Assembly: GCF_002216775.1 (NCBI RefSeq)
Contig: NZ_CP022315.1
Coordinates: 1,984,001-2,048,000, forward strand
From: Virgibacillus phasianinus
Lineage (GTDB): Bacteria > Bacillota > Bacilli > Bacillales > Amphibacillaceae
Reading direction: 5' to 3'
DNA: 64,000 bases
The position numbers and the translations under genes are program-made. Shown in pieces: positions 7,521 to 15,911 of this stretch (the stretch's first letter is position 1; every line of letters begins with the position of its first letter). The notes below the pieces were generated by a model. That model saw only the letters and a list, made by a program, of their open reading frames with translations, was not told the origin of the DNA and did not search any database.

Positions 7521-8231
7521 CTAGAGGTGGGACGCGGGACCTGTCCCTCCGTGCCGCTCAAGGCTGCACAATATTTTTAATTCCTGCGCACGTTCTTCTA
7601 AATATGTGCTTACTTTCTGCAGGTCGTCGTCAACTACTGCTGGGTGTGTCATGACTTCGACTGATTGAACGTCCAGTTTGTACAGCTCATCAAGTATCCC
7701 TGCATTAACACCGCTTTCATAAAAGTCCAGCCAAAGTTTTTCGGTCAAAAGAATATCTGGATATGCCTTAAGTGAATCCACATACCGAACACGAACTCCG
7801 AACTCTTTGGCCAATTTGATAACTACATCTTTTAGTGGCGCCCATCCATGAATATGGTGGTGACTGTCAATGTGATGCAAGGGTAAGCCTGTTTTCAGAA
7901 AGGCTTCAATCTGTGCTCGCCACTCCTTTTCGACTGCAGAAACGTCGGGTGGGTCCATTTCCATAAATGTATTTTTATATTTAAAAAGACCTTCCGTATC
8001 AACTAGTTCTGGAATGTCACTACATATCGGCCGTCCCCATGTCAGTACTAGGTGAATGCCAACCCGCAATGAAGGAAATTCTTTTGCTTTCTCAACCGCA
8101 TAGTCCACTGCCCATCCATTCATCATTAATGTAGTGGAACCGACCACCCCGTTTAAATGAGCCTGCATGATTCCGTCTGTTACGCCTTTAGTCAGGCCAA
8201 AGTCATCCGCGTTAAATAATACGTTCATCAC
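7521..8231 (-). CDS. chbG: ChbG/HpnK-type carbohydrate deacetylase (YdjC fold)
   Basis: This 236-residue member of the ChbG/YdjC family carries metal-binding features NADDFG (Asp9-Asp10), VGIHLVL (His60) and IDSHHHIHGW (His124-126), plus VMTHPA near the end. In Escherichia coli ChbG removes one acetyl group from chitobiose or its 6-phosphate, so that the GH4 enzyme can cleave it. Here it follows gntR with a 4-base overlap and is divergent from the GH4/PTS genes. The last nine residues (GGTGPASHL) are translated from a REP reverse arm at 7529-7555, so the native C-terminus has been replaced or extended by the repeat. Confidence 0.85.
   Translation of the reverse strand: MMNVLFNADDFGLTKGVTDGIMQAHLNGVVGSTTLMMNGWAVDYAVEKAKEFPSLRVGIHLVLTWGRPICSDIPELVDTEGLFKYKNTFMEMDPPDVSAVEKEWRAQIEAFLKTGLPLHHIDSHHHIHGWAPLKDVVIKLAKEFGVRVRYVDSLKAYPDILLTEKLWLDFYESGVNAGILDELYKLDVQSVEVMTHPAVVDDDLQKVSTYLEERAQELKILCSLERHGGTGPASHL
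7529..7555 (-). repeat. REP reverse arm inside the 3' end of chbG
   Basis: This reverse arm reads GGGACGCGGGACCTGTCCC then TCCGTGCC, with the outer GTCCC degenerate. It is the partner of the forward arm at 7230-7256 and is translated in the antisense direction as the tail of the deacetylase. Confidence 0.8.
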
Positions 8232-8959
8232 TTTTCCCCCAACGGATAATTTCTTTCAATCATAAAGTTTGTTTTGTCGCCACGAAAATAGGAACGGGAA
8301 TACTCGACCTTTTTTCCGCTCTCATCTTCGGCAATTGTTTCAATATAAAAGCAAGGTAACCCAGGTTCACACTGCAAATGAGAGCATAATTGCTCATCCG
8401 CAAGTGTTATTTCGATATGTTCGGTCGTTTTCGCAATATGAATTTCGAATTCATCTTTCAATGCTGCATATAAAGATGTTTCTGCCTGGGCTTGGGTAAT
8501 CCCTGGGGCAATGTTCCACGGAATGTAAGCTATCTCATATTGTGTAGGCTCTCCATTTGCCTTTCGGACGCGTTCCACCCGCTGAATTGGGTCGTTTACG
8601 TTGACAGGAAGTGACTGCTTTAAAGTTTCCGAAGCTGGCACCACGTTAATTGAAATCAATGTTATCTCCGGCTTTTTTCCTTGCACTTCAACCTGGTCAC
8701 TATAGCGCTGGACCGTATTGGAAAGGGTCTGTCTTACCTTTTTGTCAGCCACAAACGTACCTCTGCCCTGATGCCTGACCAAATACCCTTCTAGTGTTAA
8801 TTGGGTTAAGGCTGTTCGGACTGTTGTCCTGCTAACATTGAATGCCTTGCAAAGCTCAAGTTCAGTAGGGAACTTTTCCCCCCTTTTGTATTCGTCAGAC
8901 TTAATCCTGGTTAATAACTCATCCTTAATATATGCATGTAATGATTGGTTTTTATCCAT
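8228..8959 (-). CDS. GntR-family transcriptional regulator with UTRA domain
   Basis: This 243-residue regulator has an N-terminal GntR winged helix (LPTELELCKAFNVSR-type segment, TTVRTALTQLTLEGYLVRHQ, GRGTFVA) and a C-terminal UTRA ligand domain from about residue 90. The ATG at 8959 is chosen because AAGGAG lies six bases upstream; the TTG at 8974 would overlap that site. It is divergent from the GH4/PTS operon and translationally coupled to chbG. It probably represses both directions and is released by a phosphorylated disaccharide, as UTRA proteins of the HutC/FarR group commonly sense phosphosugars. The inducer itself is an inference. Confidence 0.88.
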   Translation of the reverse strand: MDKNQSLHAYIKDELLTRIKSDEYKRGEKFPTELELCKAFNVSRTTVRTALTQLTLEGYLVRHQGRGTFVADKKVRQTLSNTVQRYSDQVEVQGKKPEITLISINVVPASETLKQSLPVNVNDPIQRVERVRKANGEPTQYEIAYIPWNIAPGITQAQAETSLYAALKDEFEIHIAKTTEHIEITLADEQLCSHLQCEPGLPCFYIETIAEDESGKKVEYSRSYFRGDKTNFMIERNYPLGEK

Positions 8960-9049
8960 GATATGCTCCTTCAATTACGCGATATATAAAGTTTACAAGA
9001 TTGGACAAGTAATGACAACTTTAAAAATATGTTACTACAATATGACATA

Positions 9050-9133
9050 AATGTATAGACAACTAATTATTTGTATGATACATTTTAAAGCAAGAAATGA
9101 ATATACATGTATGGAAAACCTAAAGCGCTTTCA
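9050..9133. promoter_or_regulatory. Divergent control region with inverted repeat and cre-like site
   Basis: AATGTATAGACAA (9050-9062) and TTGTATGATACATT (9071-9084) form an imperfect inverted repeat. ATACATGTAT at 9103-9112 is a perfect palindrome. Both are candidate operators for the adjacent GntR regulator. TAAAGCGCTTTCA at 9121-9133 resembles a CcpA cre site, so glucose repression is likely. Confidence 0.5.
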
Positions 9134-9159
9134 CTTTCACAACAAGGAGTTTGTTTATC

Positions 9160-10485
9160 ATGTCATTAAAAGTAGTAATTATTGGTGGCGGATCCAGCTA
9201 CACACCGGAAATAATTGAAGGCATCATCCGTCGTCACGACACTTTTCCAGTATCAGAAATCGTGCTCGTTGACATTGAAGCCGGAAAAGAAAAGCTGGAA
9301 ATCATCGGGAACTTAGCATTAAGGATGGTTGAAAAGGCAAAGAAATCTATTAATCTATCATGGACATTGGATCGCAAAGAGGCATTGCAACATGCGGACT
9401 TTGTTTCTACACAAATTCGTGTTGGCGGTTTGGCTGCCAGAGAAAAGGATGAACGGATTCCGCTCAGCCATGGTTTTATCGGACAGGAAACGAACGGTGC
9501 CGGTGGAATCTTCAAGGCATTTCGCACCATCCCAGTATTGCTGGAGCTTGCGAATGATGTTCATGAAATTTGTCCTGACGCCTGGATTATCAATTTCACA
9601 AACCCAGCGGGAATCGTTACGGAAGCTTTACTTAAGCACTCACCACACCAAAAGGTTATTGGGGTTTGTAACATTCCCTTTAACATGCGGCATTCCACAG
9701 CGGAAATCTTAAATGTCCGCCCAGAGGATGTGAAGATTGAATTCATTGGGATGAACCATTTCGTCTTCGGAAAAAAGGTATATGTAAACGGTGAGGATCA
9801 GACACAAGAAGTACTCACCAAACTAGCGAATGAAGGACTCGATTATTCACCGGCTAATATTGTTAATCTTGGCTGGTCCAAAACGTTTATTGAAGCAACT
9901 GGCTTGTTGTCCAATCCATACCATCAATATTATTTCCAGACAAAAGATGTTTTGGATAAAGACGTAAAGGCTTTTGAAGAAAATGGCACCCGTGCAGAAG
10001 TCGTTCAACAATTGGAAACGTCATTATTTGACTTATATAAAAACCCAGAATTAAACGAAAAGCCAAAGGAGCTTGAGAGCAGGGGAGGGGCATTTTATAG
10101 TGATGTAGCGTGTAGTTTGATGAATTCGCTTTATAATGATAGTGAAGATATTCAAACTGTTAACACAATGAATAACGGGGCCATCCCGGATTTACCGGAT
10201 CATGCCGTTATTGAAGTGAACAGTGTCATTACGAAACATGGGCCAAGACCAATTTCATCTGGGCCACTTCCAGACACTGTAAAAGGAATTATTTATCAAA
10301 TGAAAGCCTTTGAAGAACTCGTTATCCGCGCCAGCATAACTGGAAATTACCATGATGCATATACAGCCATGGTTATGAATCCATTAATTGCTGATGAAAG
10401 GGGAAGTAAGGTTCTGCTTGATGAGCTGTTGGAAGCGCACAACAATTACTTGCCGCAATTTAATACCGGTGGGAAGGCGGAATGA
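9160..10485 (+). CDS. GH4 6-phospho-beta-glucosidase (ChbF/LicH-like)
   Basis: This 441-residue member of glycoside hydrolase family 4 hydrolyses 6-phospho-beta-glycosides by an NAD+- and Mn2+-dependent oxidation/elimination mechanism. The N-terminal Rossmann motif is VIIGGGSSYTPE. NFTNPAG, VCNIPFNM and GMNHFVFG are family landmarks around the metal and substrate site. The ATG at 9160 follows AAGGAG at 9144-9149; an upstream TTG in frame lacks a site. It heads the PTS operon. With chbG beside it, the closest functional model is ChbF acting on phosphorylated chitobiose, though cellobiose-6-phosphate is equally possible from the enzyme alone. Confidence 0.87.
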   Translation: MSLKVVIIGGGSSYTPEIIEGIIRRHDTFPVSEIVLVDIEAGKEKLEIIGNLALRMVEKAKKSINLSWTLDRKEALQHADFVSTQIRVGGLAAREKDERIPLSHGFIGQETNGAGGIFKAFRTIPVLLELANDVHEICPDAWIINFTNPAGIVTEALLKHSPHQKVIGVCNIPFNMRHSTAEILNVRPEDVKIEFIGMNHFVFGKKVYVNGEDQTQEVLTKLANEGLDYSPANIVNLGWSKTFIEATGLLSNPYHQYYFQTKDVLDKDVKAFEENGTRAEVVQQLETSLFDLYKNPELNEKPKELESRGGAFYSDVACSLMNSLYNDSEDIQTVNTMNNGAIPDLPDHAVIEVNSVITKHGPRPISSGPLPDTVKGIIYQMKAFEELVIRASITGNYHDAYTAMVMNPLIADERGSKVLLDELLEAHNNYLPQFNTGGKAE

Positions 10486-10561
10486 GGAATGTCTGGTTAA
10501 TGTAGCGGGGGAAAGGGAACAACGGTTTACATTTTTAATACTATTAGGGAGAGTGTTCGTG

Positions 10562-10864
10562 ATGAAAAAAATTATGTTAGTTTGCTCAGCAGGTATGTCA
10601 ACAAGCTTATTGGTGACAAAAATGGAGAAAGCCGCAGCACAAAAGGGAGAAGAGGTTGAAATTTTTGCAGTGGCGGAAGCAGAGGCAAGTAAGCATTTTG
10701 AAGAGATTGATATTCTTTTGCTTGGGCCACAGGTGCGTTTTCTAAAGTCGAAATTGGAAAAGCAGCTTGAAGGGAAAAATGTCCCGGTTCGAGTTATTGA
10801 AAGTATTGATTATGGAATGATGAATGGCGAAAAAGTGTTAGAAACAGCGCTGCAAGCACTTTAA
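10562..10864 (+). CDS. chbB: PTS lactose/cellobiose-family IIB component
   Basis: This 100-residue cytoplasmic phosphocarrier of the lactose/chitobiose PTS family has the phosphorylated Cys at position 8 (VCSAGMSTSLLV). It accepts phosphate from IIA and passes it to the sugar entering through IIC. The ATG at 10562 follows AGGGAGAG; the longer in-frame extension upstream reads through the end of the GH4 gene in another frame and is not real. The order GH4-IIB-IIC-IIA-GH1 is a single operon. Confidence 0.9.
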   Translation: MKKIMLVCSAGMSTSLLVTKMEKAAAQKGEEVEIFAVAEAEASKHFEEIDILLLGPQVRFLKSKLEKQLEGKNVPVRVIESIDYGMMNGEKVLETALQAL

Positions 10865-10894
10865 TACGAGTGCAAACAAAGGGGGGGATTTGGT

Positions 10895-12166
10895 ATGAAT
10901 AGATTTATTGAATTTATGGAAAAGTATTTTGTTCCATTCGCTTCAAAGGTCGGATCACAAAGGCATCTCGTTGCTATCCGTGATGGTTTCGTAACCATTA
11001 TGCCATTAATGATTCTAGGATCCATGGCTATTTTAATTAATAACCTGCCAATTGGTCCATATCAAGATTTTATGACGAATCTTTTTGGAAGTGATATATG
11101 GAAGAATTTTGGTGGCAATCTGTGGGAAGGAACTTTTCAGGTCATATCATTATTGACGGCATTCACGATTGCCTATCAACTGGCGAACTCCTACAATAAG
11201 GATGCTTTGTCTGCGGGAATTGTTTCAGTTGCTTCATTGATTATTTTGATGGAGCCAATTAGTGAGGGGGCTGGTTTGCCGATCATTTGGGCTGGAGCAC
11301 AAGGGTTGTTTATCGCAATCATTACAGCCCTTCTGTCAACTGAAATTTTCATCAGACTGTTGGGAAACAAAAGGCTGGTTATAAAAATGCCTGAAGGGGT
11401 TCCCCCAGCAGTAGCAAAATCATTTTCATCACTTTTTCCATCTATGATAACGTTATCAATTTTTTCCTTGTTTGAGGTGTTAACGTTAGCAGTGGATATT
11501 CCAGATATACATCAAGCTTTTTATGAGCTGATTCAGGCGCCGATTTCCCATTTGTCCAACACACTTTTTGCAGCTGTTCTTATTGCGTTTCTGCTCCATT
11601 TGCTTTGGTTTTTTGGTCTGCATGGTTCCAATATGATGGAGCCGATTATGCAAGCCGTCTATTTGCCAGCAATTGAAGCCAACGCTGCCGCATATAAAGC
11701 CGGTGAAGCGATTCCGTATGTTGTGACAAAACCATTCTTTGATGCATTCATGTATTTAGGTGGGACAGGGGCAACGCTGGCCTTGATTACCGCGGTCTTC
11801 ATTGCCGGGCGACGCCACAAGCACTACTATAGTATATCCAAAATGTCGGTAGCACCGGGTTTATTTAACATCAATGAGCCAATTTTATTCGGGTTTCCAG
11901 TTGTCTTAAATCCAATTTTATTTATTCCGTTTCTATTAACACCGGTAGTTTTAACAGTGATCAGCTATACTGCCATCTCGATTGGACTAGTCCCGAAAAC
12001 CATTGCTTTTATTCCATGGACAACACCACCAGTTATTGGCGGATTTTTGGCAACCGGTTCGTGGAAGGGAGCGGCACTTGCGATTTTCAATTTCGCGGTG
12101 GCTGTTGTGATGTATTTACCGTTTATCGGAATTGCTGTACGCATGCAATTTGAAAAAAATAAATGA
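10895..12166 (+). CDS. chbC: PTS lactose/cellobiose-family IIC permease
   Basis: This 423-residue integral membrane transporter of the lactose/cellobiose/chitobiose PTS IIC family has about ten hydrophobic segments. Family features include the N-terminal RFIEFMEKYFVPFASKVG, LWFFGLHGSNMM and the conserved FNINEPILFGFPVVLNP loop that forms part of the sugar site. It takes up the disaccharide while IIB phosphorylates it. A GGGGGGG ribosome site precedes the ATG. It lies 30 bases after IIB and 63 before IIA. Confidence 0.9.
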   Translation: MNRFIEFMEKYFVPFASKVGSQRHLVAIRDGFVTIMPLMILGSMAILINNLPIGPYQDFMTNLFGSDIWKNFGGNLWEGTFQVISLLTAFTIAYQLANSYNKDALSAGIVSVASLIILMEPISEGAGLPIIWAGAQGLFIAIITALLSTEIFIRLLGNKRLVIKMPEGVPPAVAKSFSSLFPSMITLSIFSLFEVLTLAVDIPDIHQAFYELIQAPISHLSNTLFAAVLIAFLLHLLWFFGLHGSNMMEPIMQAVYLPAIEANAAAYKAGEAIPYVVTKPFFDAFMYLGGTGATLALITAVFIAGRRHKHYYSISKMSVAPGLFNINEPILFGFPVVLNPILFIPFLLTPVVLTVISYTAISIGLVPKTIAFIPWTTPPVIGGFLATGSWKGAALAIFNFAVAVVMYLPFIGIAVRMQFEKNK

Positions 12167-12229
12167 GTTTCAAGGAAGACACAGAAATAATTCAGACAAG
12201 GGAAATATACGAAATGAGGAGTTTTAATT

Positions 12230-12535
12230 ATGGAATTGGAACGGATCGTTATGACGATTATTACACATAGTGGTGATGCCAAAAGTGACGCGATTGAGGC
12301 CATTCAGTGCGCTAAAGCGAAGGATATGGAAAAAGCAAATCAGCTAATTGACAGTTCAGAAAAGGAATTATTGGCTGCCCATAAGGTACAAACAGAGCTC
12401 ATTCAAAACGAAGCACGTGGCGAAAAGACAGAGGTTACCTTGCTTCTGGTTCATGCCCAGGATCATTTAATGAACGCAACGACTTTTAAGGACTTGGCAA
12501 AAGAGTTTGTTGAACTGTACGAAAAAGTTAATTAA
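12230..12535 (+). CDS. chbA: PTS lactose/cellobiose-family IIA component
   Basis: This 101-residue all-helical phosphocarrier of the lactose/cellobiose IIA family has His75 in LLLVHAQDHLM as the phosphorylation site and Asp78 as the conserved metal ligand of the trimer. The N-terminal ITHSGDAKSDAIEAI is typical of the family. It transfers phosphate from HPr to IIB. It belongs to the PTS operon. Confidence 0.9.
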   Translation: MELERIVMTIITHSGDAKSDAIEAIQCAKAKDMEKANQLIDSSEKELLAAHKVQTELIQNEARGEKTEVTLLLVHAQDHLMNATTFKDLAKEFVELYEKVN

Positions 12536-12671
12536 CAATTAGTTGGAAACTCAAAGTTGATAGTTGCGATGTTTTAATTAATGTGATTATGGCTAGAGCA
12601 TGGCAGCTATCAACATGATATTATCTAGTAGAATTTGTACTAATAAAGATTGAAACTGGAGGGGAGTCCAC

Positions 12672-14078
12672 ATGGTCGAAACAAATACAACCAACAACGA
12701 TTACCATTTTCCGGATGATTTTTGGTGGGGATCTGCTGCCTCGGCAACACAAATTGAGGGGGCGGCAAGTACCGGCGGAAAAGGAATGAATATTTGGGAT
12801 TACTGGTTTCAAGAAGAACCTAACCGTTTTTATGACCAAATTGGCCCGGAACAAACATCTGATTTCTATCATCGCTATCCAGAGGATATTCAGTTAATGA
12901 AGCAATTGAACCATAATAGTTTTCGATTGTCGCTATCCTGGTCGAGAATTTTTCCAGAAGGGACTGGGGAGATAAACGAAGAAGCGATTGTTTTTTACCA
13001 TCATGTATTGGACGAACTTCTAGAGGCCGGCATCGAACCATTCGTAAACCTGTATCATTTTGATATGCCAATGGCGATGCAAAAAATTGGCGGTTGGGAG
13101 AATCGTGAAGTGATTGATGCCTTTGCAGCATATGCTGAAAGGTGTTTCGCAATCTTTGGCGACAAAGTCAAAAAGTGGTTTACCTTTAATGAACCAATTG
13201 TGCCAGTGGAAGCTGGTTATTTGTATAACGCCCATTATCCGAATGTTGTCGATTTCACCCGTGCGACACAGGTTGCTTATAACACAATGCTGGCACATGC
13301 AAAAGCTGTCCAGGTTTTTCGTCATGCTGATATCCCCCAAGGAAATATCGGTATCATTTTAAATGTGACCCCTTCCTATCCGAGGAGTAATCGCCCGCAG
13401 GATTTAGAGTCTGCCCGCATTGCCGACCTTTTATTTAATCGTAGCTTCTTGGATCCAGCCGTTAAAGGGAAATATCCCCAGGAACTTATCACATGGCTAA
13501 AGGAACAAGGGTTATTTCCAAAAACGGAACCAGGAGATTCTTCACTCCTTAGGGAAGGCGTTATTGATTTTCTAGGAATCAATTATTATCAACCAAGACG
13601 TGTGAAAGCAAAAGAACATATTCCTGTACCTGATTCACCAATGATGCCCGAATCGTTTTTTGATTATTATGAGATGCCGGGCAGGAAAATGAACCCTTAT
13701 CGGGGCTGGGAAATCTATGAAAAGGGCGTTTATGATATTCTAATTGATCTGCGGGACAACTATGGAAATATCGAATGCTTCATTTCTGAAAATGGTATGG
13801 GCGTGCAAAACGAAGAGCGTTTCATGGAAGAAAACGTCATTCAGGATACATACCGCATTGCGTTTATCAAAGATCATCTTAAATGGATTCACCGCGCTTT
13901 GGAAGAAGGGGCGAATGTGAAAGGCTACCATCTATGGACGTTGATGGATAACTGGTCATGGCTAAACGCATATAAGAACCGCTACGGATTCATATCCGTA
14001 GACCTCAAAACAATGACAAGAACCCCAAAAAAAAGCGCATGGTGGTTTAAAGAAGTCATACGGAACAACGGATTTTAG
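12672..14078 (+). CDS. GH1 6-phospho-beta-glucosidase
   Basis: This 468-residue family 1 glycoside hydrolase is a retaining enzyme. The acid/base Glu174 lies in TFNEP and the nucleophile Glu373 in ISENGMG. The N-terminal FPDDFWWGSAASATQIEGA is the family signature. A 6-phospho specificity is inferred from the PTS operon it ends. With the GH4 enzyme the locus has two mechanistically different phospho-glycosidases, perhaps splitting chitobiose and cellobiose substrates. The start follows GGAGGGG. The gene is closed by a degenerate REP arm and a strong terminator. Confidence 0.88.
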   Translation: MVETNTTNNDYHFPDDFWWGSAASATQIEGAASTGGKGMNIWDYWFQEEPNRFYDQIGPEQTSDFYHRYPEDIQLMKQLNHNSFRLSLSWSRIFPEGTGEINEEAIVFYHHVLDELLEAGIEPFVNLYHFDMPMAMQKIGGWENREVIDAFAAYAERCFAIFGDKVKKWFTFNEPIVPVEAGYLYNAHYPNVVDFTRATQVAYNTMLAHAKAVQVFRHADIPQGNIGIILNVTPSYPRSNRPQDLESARIADLLFNRSFLDPAVKGKYPQELITWLKEQGLFPKTEPGDSSLLREGVIDFLGINYYQPRRVKAKEHIPVPDSPMMPESFFDYYEMPGRKMNPYRGWEIYEKGVYDILIDLRDNYGNIECFISENGMGVQNEERFMEENVIQDTYRIAFIKDHLKWIHRALEEGANVKGYHLWTLMDNWSWLNAYKNRYGFISVDLKTMTRTPKKSAWWFKEVIRNNGF

Positions 14079-14080
14079 GC

Positions 14081-14224
14081 GGGACGCGGGGTTCCTTGTC
14101 CCAGCGTTCCCAGTTCATTGCCATAAGTAAAGCTAGCATTCTCGGAGTTAACCGGGAATGCTAGCTATTTTGTTGTGATAGGGTATGGGTTCCTAGTGGG
14201 ACGCGGGACCTGTCCCTATGACCC
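14081..14224. repeat. REP doublet enclosing a terminator (forward arm shortened)
   Basis: The forward arm at 14081-14102 has lost part of its inner half (GGGACGCGGGGTTCCTTGTCCC). The reverse arm is intact at 14198-14224, and its TAG supplies the stop codon of the amidohydrolase on the minus strand. Confidence 0.75.
14131..14172. terminator. Strong terminator between convergent GH1 and amidohydrolase genes
   Basis: GCTAGCATTCTCGG pairs with CCGGGAATGCTAGC over a 6-base loop with flanking A and T tracts. It is again set between two REP arms. Confidence 0.8.
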
Positions 14225-15874
14225 TCTTCTCTCGTAAACCAACTTACTATTAATATAAGTGGCGATAACTTCAATATCTTTAATATCCATTGGATCAATG
14301 GTCGTAGGGTCTGAATCCAGCACGGCAAAGTCTGCTAGTTTGCCAACTTCTATACTGCCAACATTCGCTTCATCACTGTTTAACTTTGCTCCATCAATGG
14401 TCATCGTCTTCAATGCTTTCTCAACACTAATACATTGATCTTCCCCAAGCACTTCACCCTCCATCGTTCTACGATTTACCGCCGCCCAAATGGAAAACAA
14501 AGGGGATATCGGTGTGATTGGACAATCCGAGTGCAACGTATACAGTATATCCCGTTTTAACGCGTCTGCTAGCGGATTAATTTTGCTTGCTCGTTCTGGT
14601 CCTAAGAAAATATTTTTATGCCTATCACCCCAGTAGTAGACATGGTTGATGAAAAATGAACCGGCAACATCTAAAGAGCGCATTCGATCCAAATCCTCCA
14701 AAGTGGCCGTTTGTACATGCTCAATCCGATGAAGATGATCTTCACGTGGTTCATTTGCTAACGCATTCTCATAAGCATCTAAAATAGAACCAATCGCCCG
14801 GTCACCATTACCATGAACGGCAATACGAAATCCTCGCTTGTGTAAATCTAGTACCTCCGCATTAAAATCATCCTGATCCCGTGATAATTCTCCATAATAG
14901 GAGGAGTCGCAATGATAAGGTTCCCTTAACGCTGCTGTCATCCCTTGAATGGACCCATCCTGGAATAGCTTCGCACTGTCTAACACAGCACGCCCGTTGG
15001 ACCGTTTTTTAATTTCTTCATCAAGCTGTTCCGCTGTGTAGTTATGATATGGGCCTGTTTCACCTAAAAGATGATGGAGCACCAATAACCGCATGCGAAG
15101 CGGATTGTTTCCTTTTTCAAGTGCCATCAAGTGTGCATCGAATTCAGCTATCCCAAGATCAAGTCCGACACCAGCATCTGAATTTGTGGTAATTCCCTGC
15201 GCCAGGTAATCTTCGGCTGCTTCACCAATCAGGTTGGCCATTTCTTCAATAGATGGTGTGGGAATCGCAGCTTGCACTGGGGCTAATGCCGATAATTCAT
15301 GTAAAACACCGTTCAACTTGCCATCCTCATCACGTCCAAAGTGGCCACCCTGTGGATCCTGAATATCTTCACCAATATCGGCCACTTCCAATGCTTTTGA
15401 ATTTGCTGCTCCAAAATGTACGGAAATATGCCGTAAAAGTACTGGATTGTTTGGTGCAACTGCATCGAGCTCTTTGCGGGTAGGGTGTCTTTTTTCCTCT
15501 AAAAGTGTATTGTCATAGCCCCAGCCCATGACCCACTCTCCATCAGGGGTTTGATCAGCGAGTTCTTTCACTCTTGCTAAAATATCTGCAATATTGCGAT
15601 TTGGTGGCGTGCTGCAATTGGCCTGTGTTCGAAATTGGGAGTACATCAAAAGGTGGTTATGCGTATCAATGAAACCTGGTATTAGGGTAGCACCTTTAAG
15701 ATCAATTACCTCCGTTGCTGCAGTGATATTATTTTCATCTCGACGCGGTGGCTCTGGTGAGGACCAAACGTTACGAATCCGCCCATTTGATACGGCTACA
15801 GACCCTGCACGTGAATTTTGACCATCAAGTGTTAAAACAGTTGCATTTGTGATAAGTAAATCAATTGTATCCAT
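14216..15874 (-). CDS. YtcJ-like metal-dependent amidohydrolase (Amidohydro_3 family)
   Basis: This 552-residue member of the Amidohydrolase_3 family is similar in layout to YtcJ. The N-terminal beta-sandwich leads to the metal motif GFIDTHNHLLMYS. Further landmarks are MGWGYDNTLL, LFQDGSIQGMTAAL, AVHGNGDRAI, HRIEHVQTAT and TLHSDCPITPISP. The family hydrolyses exocyclic amides or esters of varied substrates and the specificity here is unknown. It lies 37 bases after a sodium:solute symporter on the same strand, which probably imports its substrate. The stop codon and last two residues (GS) lie inside the REP reverse arm at 14198-14224. Confidence 0.8.
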   Translation of the reverse strand: MDTIDLLITNATVLTLDGQNSRAGSVAVSNGRIRNVWSSPEPPRRDENNITAATEVIDLKGATLIPGFIDTHNHLLMYSQFRTQANCSTPPNRNIADILARVKELADQTPDGEWVMGWGYDNTLLEEKRHPTRKELDAVAPNNPVLLRHISVHFGAANSKALEVADIGEDIQDPQGGHFGRDEDGKLNGVLHELSALAPVQAAIPTPSIEEMANLIGEAAEDYLAQGITTNSDAGVGLDLGIAEFDAHLMALEKGNNPLRMRLLVLHHLLGETGPYHNYTAEQLDEEIKKRSNGRAVLDSAKLFQDGSIQGMTAALREPYHCDSSYYGELSRDQDDFNAEVLDLHKRGFRIAVHGNGDRAIGSILDAYENALANEPREDHLHRIEHVQTATLEDLDRMRSLDVAGSFFINHVYYWGDRHKNIFLGPERASKINPLADALKRDILYTLHSDCPITPISPLFSIWAAVNRRTMEGEVLGEDQCISVEKALKTMTIDGAKLNSDEANVGSIEVGKLADFAVLDSDPTTIDPMDIKDIEVIATYINSKLVYERRGS

Positions 15875-15911
15875 CTAAAGTAGCTCCTTTTATGACATGA
15901 AATTATCATGT

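Noticed and set aside
10388-10561. Longer PTS IIB protein starting inside the GH4 gene
   Set aside because: The added residues match no PTS family, and the ATG at 10562 with AGGGAGAG gives a normal 100-residue IIB.
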